Origin: Paenibacillus faecalis | Lineage (GTDB): Bacteria > Bacillota > Bacilli > Paenibacillales > Paenibacillaceae | Direction: 5' to 3' | DNA length: 64,000 nucleotides | Assembly (NCBI RefSeq): GCF_900289175.1 | Contig: NZ_LT985747.1 | Span: 2,073,912-2,137,911 of the forward strand | Shown here: positions 59,419 through 64,000 of the stretch, in pieces | Layout of the letters: every line of letters starts with the position of its first letter | Position numbering within the stretch: the first letter of the stretch is position 1 | Notes under the pieces: model-generated | Database searches by the model: none | What the model was told of the DNA's origin: nothing | What the model saw: only the letters and a program-made list of their open reading frames with translations | Translations under genes and position numbers: made by a program

Positions 59419-60453
59419 ATGAAAATTGATGAAATCGTTAAGAAACATAACCAAGAAGAACATGGTCGAATTCAATTTTCTGGTGCTATTTTATTTGGGA
59501 CTGAGAGTGAAATAAAATTCGAACAAAGCTATGGGTTTGCAAATCGTAGTGATAAGATCAAAAATACAACGAATACAAGATTTGGTATAGCATCAGGCTG
59601 CAAGATATTTACCGCAATCGCTATATGTCAGCTAGTTGATAAAGGGCTTTTAGAATTCAGCACTTTATTAAGCGACTTAGGAATGAATATAAATAAATTT
59701 GATCCGAGAATCACTGTGCATCATTTACTCACTCACACTTCAGGCATTCCCGATTACTTCGATGAAGAATTCATGACAGACTTTGAAAGTCTTTGGGAAA
59801 CAGTGCCCATGTACAGTATAACTTCACCAAAGTGTTTTCTCCCCATGTTTCAGGATAGACCCATGAAATTTGATCCAGGCACCCAATTTTCTTACAATAA
59901 CGCAGGCTTCATTGTGCTTGGATTAATCGTGGAAAAATTAACTGGATTGAGTTTTAACGATTATGTTCAAGAACATATCTTCCAAGTTTGTGGAATGAAT
60001 GATTCTGGATATTTTCGAATGGATCAGCTTCCTGAACGGACTGCAATTGGTTATGTGGGCAATGATGATCATTGGAAAACCAATATATATTCATTACCAA
60101 TTGTAGGCGGACCTGATGGAGGGGCTTATACGACGGTGCATGATTTCGTGAAATTCTGGGATGCTTTGATGGGATATCGATTATTATCGAAACAATTAAC
60201 CGAAAAAATGCTTCATCCTCATATAAAAGACAGCGAGTTTATTCATTATGGATATGGAGTATGGATTGAGATAAGGAATAATGAGATTTTCAAATATTTT
60301 GTCATGGGAAGTGATCCTGGGGTTGTGATGCAATCTTCATATTATCCAGAATCTAAAGCGGAAGTTCATGTTTTAGCAAATGTCGATGAGGGTGCAGGCT
60401 TAATTGCATCCAAAATAGATGAAGTAATCATAGCTAAACAAAAGAACGAATAA
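59419..60453 (+). CDS. Serine hydrolase, class C beta-lactamase-like
   Basis: A 344-aa cytoplasmic (no signal peptide) member of the beta-lactamase/penicillin-binding fold. Seen: S-x-x-K in FGIASGCKIFTAIA (about residue 59), LLTHTSGIPDY, and Y-x-N in FSYNNAGFIVLGLIVEKLTG. The third motif is replaced by GSDPGVVMQ, common in esterase-type relatives. AGAGGTG lies 9 bases before ATG 59419. It starts 12 bases after the APH-like gene, so they may share a transcript. More likely an esterase or peptidase than a true beta-lactamase. Confidence 0.83.
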   Translation: MKIDEIVKKHNQEEHGRIQFSGAILFGTESEIKFEQSYGFANRSDKIKNTTNTRFGIASGCKIFTAIAICQLVDKGLLEFSTLLSDLGMNINKFDPRITVHHLLTHTSGIPDYFDEEFMTDFESLWETVPMYSITSPKCFLPMFQDRPMKFDPGTQFSYNNAGFIVLGLIVEKLTGLSFNDYVQEHIFQVCGMNDSGYFRMDQLPERTAIGYVGNDDHWKTNIYSLPIVGGPDGGAYTTVHDFVKFWDALMGYRLLSKQLTEKMLHPHIKDSEFIHYGYGVWIEIRNNEIFKYFVMGSDPGVVMQSSYYPESKAEVHVLANVDEGAGLIASKIDEVIIAKQKNE

Positions 60454-60505
60454 TCGATAAACGACACCATAAACGTCAACGCAGCCCGTTCGTATTGGAA
60501 TAGGG

Positions 60506-60540
60506 AAAAACTGTCGGTAAATTTACCGACAGTTTTTTTT
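60506..60540. terminator. Bidirectional terminator
   Basis: Perfect palindrome with arms AAAAACTGTCGGTAAA and its complement (60506-60537) ending in T8. It lies between convergent genes. Confidence 0.85.
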
Positions 60541-60599
60541 CTGGTAACAATATTCTTTATTGAACAGGGCATAAAGGTCTTTCATCATATAAGGCGTTA

Positions 60600-61460
60600 C
60601 TACCCGACCAACGGGGCGATTTTGGGAAACACCCGCAAGGCAGTACGATAAAAAACATCCTCGTGATAAGATTCGGGAATCAGTTCCTGCACGAACTGCA
60701 AATAAGGTTCTACTGGGGCGAGCGGCCAGTCGGTGCCGAACAGCATTTTCTCATATTGACCGCTGTATGCCAGCGCTTGGCGCAAATGAGCAAAGACGAG
60801 CGGAGAATCCTTTAGCCGCGTGCATTCGGCAGCATCGCCGACGATCAGACCGGACAGGTCGGCGAAGACGTTGCGATTTTTATATACGATTTCCGCTCCG
60901 TCGAGCACCCAAGGATCGCCCAAATGGGCCATCATGAAATTGACTTCGCGATGATCGACGGCCACTTCATCTACCGCCAGCGGGTGCGCATATTTCAACA
61001 AGCCGCGTTCCGAGTACGTGTCGCCCGTATGAAATACGACCGGCATCTGATATTGTTTCGCCAACTCGTATACCGGTTGATAGACGCTGTCATAGGCGTA
61101 AAACGGATAATAACCGAGATAGATTTTGATCCCCACCGCTTCTGGCCGCTGCAAAGCCCGTTCCAGCTCGTCCAATCCAGCGTTGTCCAGTTTGAAGGGG
61201 TTAACTCCAGGACAGTAGACGACTTGCTTAGGGAATGCTTCTGTTATCATATCAAGCCCCATCGGGGTTGAGGCTTCCCGATCCGGGAAGCCTTGAGGGA
61301 CGGATTCCGTCAGTCCCATCCCGATGCCCAGCACGACGCCTTGCGTAGCGTACTCGGAAAGTAATCCGTCAACGGAATAATCGACGAATGAACGGGTGAC
61401 CGCCGTTTCCTTAAAGGAAGTAATATGAGACAAATGCATATGCGCATCAATTACCTTCAT
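60600..61460 (-). CDS. Amidohydrolase-2 family metal-dependent hydrolase
   Basis: A 286-aa TIM-barrel enzyme. Seen: N-terminal VIDAHMHLSH (HxH metal ligands), KIYLGYYPFYAYD with a conserved Lys, VVFHTGDTYSERG (His), NFMMAHLGDPW (His) and LFGTDWPLAPVE (metal Asp). These belong to the PF04909 group of hydrolases and decarboxylases. It overlaps the upstream large gene by 4 bases (ATGA), so the two are co-translated. Substrate unknown; the beta-rich partner may recognise or process a carbohydrate-like compound. Confidence 0.85.
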   Translation of the reverse strand: MKVIDAHMHLSHITSFKETAVTRSFVDYSVDGLLSEYATQGVVLGIGMGLTESVPQGFPDREASTPMGLDMITEAFPKQVVYCPGVNPFKLDNAGLDELERALQRPEAVGIKIYLGYYPFYAYDSVYQPVYELAKQYQMPVVFHTGDTYSERGLLKYAHPLAVDEVAVDHREVNFMMAHLGDPWVLDGAEIVYKNRNVFADLSGLIVGDAAECTRLKDSPLVFAHLRQALAYSGQYEKMLFGTDWPLAPVEPYLQFVQELIPESYHEDVFYRTALRVFPKIAPLVG

Positions 61461-64000
61461 TCGGTCTGCGCTCCTTCCATATCGTTAGATTTATGCGTAA
61501 GAGGAAAGGAGATCCGGCGCAAAGCTTCTAGTCCCTCGATCGGAAGCAGTGCCTCCGAAAAGACGAAGAAAATTGGAGCCGAGCGGTACTCATTTCCGTG
61601 TGGCAAGTGAACATCCCGCGTGAGCGACAGGCAGCAAATGTCCGTGTTTGTATAGAGAGAAGGGCGGTTGACAGTTTCATCAGTTACCATTTGCATCACT
61701 CCGGTACGACCGTCAAAGCCGAAACCGTAGTCTTTCGTTTCGCGCACGCTTAGTTCGTCTTTGCCAATGGCGTAACGCAGCGTTTTGCCGTCAGGTGCGA
61801 ACGTTCGCAGCCAGCCGGTGCCCGTCTCGCGAGACTCGCCGAACGCTTCGGAATTGCCGGACTGCCCAGGCGCTTCAGATTCACCATTCTCGCTGGACGA
61901 TCCTACTTCGTTAGAACGGAGGAACATCTCGCTGAGTAGGGATTTTTCCAGATAAGTTCCTGTGTTTTGACGGACATCGGTCATATAAGCGAGTACTGGC
62001 GCTCCAGGGAGCAGTAAGTAGTAACTGTCTATGATCGTTCCTTTGTAGATGTCGTGCTGTTGAATAGACTGTCGTATTCGGATGCCAGACCAAACGTTGC
62101 CTTTGTTATCGGCAACGCGAACAAAGCTGGCGGCGTGTTCTTCCTTTCGCACAGACGCCGGGTTCATATCGTCAAACTCATCCGTTATACCGCCGATCCA
62201 GGGATTCCACCAGGATCTGATCCCGTATTCCGGAAAACCAGAGGCGAGCCATTCCTGTCCTTGAACTGCAAGTGATTGGAGAGCGGGGTAATATTCCGGC
62301 GCAGTGAAGATCCGGATTATCCCGTTATCAGCCTCATATACTGAGTATTCTGCCTCCGTGTAGGTACTGCAGCGAACGGGAACGGACGACACCGGGAACA
62401 AGGCGCTGTAGTACGTCTCTAGCTGGGAGCCAAGCTGTGCATCCAGCTGGATAAGGCTGCAAGGAGACGATGGAGACGGCAAAACAAAAGAGGCTTCTGC
62501 GGCTTCTTCATCCGCTGAAAGTACCCTTTGGGCTGCCGGACGAGCTTCGCCTGCATAAGAAACGGACAACTCGCCTTCCCATACGTTCTGTTTGACATCA
62601 TGCAGGAGAGCTGTCACTTCCTTCACATCCGATGAGACGAACGGGTTTCCTTCATTGGCCATCAACTCCATATGGCGGACTGACGATGGGGACGTTTCCA
62701 GATCGGCCCGTTTCAAAGCAAACGTCCGGAATTCGTTCCAATCATGAAAACCGCCCACGGACATGAAAATCGTTTCCGAAGCTTTCGTTTCTCCAGGTTC
62801 CAACGATCCGACGACACTTTCCAGCTCCATAAACCATTCTCCGAAACGCATTCGGTGGCTTTGGGACCAACAAATGCCGTACGCGGTTTGGTCGCTGCGG
62901 ACAAAGAGCCACGGTTCGCTGAACTTGGCACCGTCCCAATATTCGTGATCGTCCCCATGGGAATCGGTCATTTCGATGATGCGGCCATCGTAAGGCAAGA
63001 CCATTCGGTATAAGTCCGAACGAATACGTTGGGAAACCCAGATCTCGCGGGTGACTGGCGTTCCGGAGCTGTTTTCCAGCTCATGCCACAGTTTCATCGT
63101 TCCGTCGGCGTAAAGTAAGGTGCACAGATGCAGTAGAAGCTCGGGAAAAGCATCCGATTGGTATGTATGTCGGAATCCAATCGCACCGCGTTCTTCGCAA
63201 ATTTCAACTCGGAGCGGCTTCTTGCGTGAAAATTCACTCGAATATGGCTTGCCGATGGACGGCGGCAACAGCATAATTTCTTCGTCTTTCCGGCTCACGG
63301 TCCGAAGCGACATTCTGTTATGGTCCTTGTCGCAATGGAGATTGTACCCGCCGTTCCAGGCTAGCCAGCTTTTATCCGCTTCTCCTGCAACCATCGCGCC
63401 GGGCCCGCCAAAAGCGTTGCCGATGGTTAGGGTAAACAACACCTCAGGCCCATGGTCCGGAACGGCCCGAATTTGCGGCCTTGCATGGTAGAAGCCGTAA
63501 TCCAGCAAGCGATAAGGAACGGCCAGCGAGACCCGTTCTTTCGCTCGCAGCTTTATTTCGAACGTTTGCTGTTCGAGAGCAAGCCAATCGGTTCCAGGCA
63601 GGGTGAAGGCAAACGTGGCCGGCTGAGCAAAATGATTTTGTATATCCAGATACAACGTATACTTGCCGCCTATTGCATGTCTTACTGCGGGAACGTTCAT
63701 TTGGATGCTGGCCGGAAACTTCGGGACGATGCCGACCTTCAGCAGCGCTTCAGAACCATTAATGCGAACCCGGGTCTGTACAGCCGGGCAAGTGCGCCAT
63801 TCGCTCTGCGGCTCCTCGATCGCTCCAACGAAAAAGCTTGCAGAGATCTGACGCTCCTCTTCCACTAAAAATTCCTCCTGCCAATCGAAAACGATGTTGT
63901 GGTCCGATTCGCCCTGAAGCTCAATTTGGAGCGGCGCGCTTGATTTGTTGACAATGCGGTATTCGACTTTATAATCTTTGCCAAATACCGGCTCAGCTTG
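61457..64000 (-). CDS. Large beta-sandwich protein, unknown, 5' end beyond window
   Basis: The frame is open from 61457 to the right edge (more than 840 codons), so the GTG at 63865 is not the true start. The first visible part (DYKVEYRIVNKSSAPLQIELQ; GGKYTLYLDIQNHFAQPATFAF; RLLDYGFYHARPQIRAV) looks like repeated Ig-type domains. The central part has many Trp/Tyr and RTVSRKDEEIMLLPPSIGKPYSSEF, GICWSQSHRMRFGEWFMELE, GIRSWWNPWIGGI, resembling a glycosidase-like or carbohydrate-binding super-sandwich. About residue 690 a Gly/Glu/Ser-rich loop is inserted. No signal peptide can be judged. It overlaps the amidohydrolase by 4 bases. Family not recognised. Confidence 0.6.
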   Translation of the reverse strand, partial: QAEPVFGKDYKVEYRIVNKSSAPLQIELQGESDHNIVFDWQEEFLVEEERQISASFFVGAIEEPQSEWRTCPAVQTRVRINGSEALLKVGIVPKFPASIQMNVPAVRHAIGGKYTLYLDIQNHFAQPATFAFTLPGTDWLALEQQTFEIKLRAKERVSLAVPYRLLDYGFYHARPQIRAVPDHGPEVLFTLTIGNAFGGPGAMVAGEADKSWLAWNGGYNLHCDKDHNRMSLRTVSRKDEEIMLLPPSIGKPYSSEFSRKKPLRVEICEERGAIGFRHTYQSDAFPELLLHLCTLLYADGTMKLWHELENSSGTPVTREIWVSQRIRSDLYRMVLPYDGRIIEMTDSHGDDHEYWDGAKFSEPWLFVRSDQTAYGICWSQSHRMRFGEWFMELESVVGSLEPGETKASETIFMSVGGFHDWNEFRTFALKRADLETSPSSVRHMELMANEGNPFVSSDVKEVTALLHDVKQNVWEGELSVSYAGEARPAAQRVLSADEEAAEASFVLPSPSSPCSLIQLDAQLGSQLETYYSALFPVSSVPVRCSTYTEAEYSVYEADNGIIRIFTAPEYYPALQSLAVQGQEWLASGFPEYGIRSWWNPWIGGITDEFDDMNPASVRKEEHAASFVRVADNKGNVWSGIRIRQSIQQHDIYKGTIIDSYYLLLPGAPVLAYMTDVRQNTGTYLEKSLLSEMFLRSNEVGSSSENGESEAPGQSGNSEAFGESRETGTGWLRTFAPDGKTLRYAIGKDELSVRETKDYGFGFDGRTGVMQMVTDETVNRPSLYTNTDICCLSLTRDVHLPHGNEYRSAPIFFVFSEALLPIEGLEALRRISFPLTHKSNDMEGAQTE

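Noticed and set aside
62713..63868. Several plus-strand open frames of 60-138 codons opposite the large right-edge gene
   Set aside because: They lie antisense to a continuous coding frame, lack ribosome sites and show no family motifs.
1..64000. tRNA, rRNA or known riboswitch
   Set aside because: Scanning by eye showed no tRNA-like cloverleaf with CCA-proximal GTTCRA arm, no rRNA blocks and no recognisable T-box or riboswitch core; a covariance-model search could still find one.

Overview
The window looks like chromosomal DNA of a spore-former-type Firmicute, most likely Paenibacillus or a close relative. Evidence: AGGAGG-type ribosome sites with ATG/TTG/GTG starts, many intrinsic terminators, paralogues of Bacillus gene pairs (yfmT-yfmS, a DdlR-type regulator with Ddl, a Bce-like detoxification module, a CD3324-like protein), a secreted M9 collagenase and plant-polysaccharide hydrolases. 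The genus is inferred from gene content; no rRNA or tRNA is present to confirm it.

Layout. 1-4.2 kb: 3' end of a collagenase, then an aldehyde dehydrogenase with a soluble chemoreceptor. 4.2-9.1 kb: a decayed toxin/immunity region. A toxin C-terminal tail is followed by an Imm7 immunity gene cut in two at a GATCC repeat by about 3.9 kb of other DNA. That DNA carries two copies of a structured repeat, several broken genes and a TetR/membrane-protein pair. 9.1-16.9 kb: GNAT, sucrose phosphorylase, a PhnDCEE-type importer with a tyrosine phosphatase, and a discoidin-domain protein. 17-26.7 kb: an Lsa-like ABC-F gene behind a leader ORF and terminator, an alkyl-sulfatase-like protein with unusual metal-site residues, a drug-type ABC-2 exporter, and an ANT(4')-I gene beside a truncated Tn554-type integrase. 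26.9-32 kb: MocR/DdlR-Ddl-aminotransferase operon, a nitrous-oxide-stimulated-promoter family protein and a DUF2935 protein.

32-36.4 kb: a four-gene cassette (PP-loop ATPase, Nudix, EamA exporter, HAD phosphatase) lies between two direct copies of an HxlR 5' region with its operator. SDR and RidA remnants lie at the right edge. 36.4-39 kb: a short UvrA-type ABC protein with a hairpin leader. 39-44.6 kb: AraC regulator divergent from GH43 and GH3 enzymes. 45-50.5 kb: AraC plus SDR, ECF sigma factor plus anti-sigma protein, and an IS3/IS150-type element in the loop of a terminator. 50.6-57.5 kb: GNAT, MFS exporter, then an ABC/two-component detoxification module. 57.5-60.5 kb: small proteins, an aminoglycoside-phosphotransferase-like gene with an in-frame amber codon, and a serine hydrolase. 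60.6-64 kb: an amidohydrolase and a large beta-rich protein running off the window.

The strongest leads are the split imm7 locus with its repeat family, the direct-repeat-flanked PP-loop/Nudix/EamA/HAD cassette, the attenuator in front of the ABC-F gene, the IS inserted in a terminator loop, and the alkyl-sulfatase-like protein with altered metal ligands. Family assignments rest on motif recognition by eye; no database search was run.
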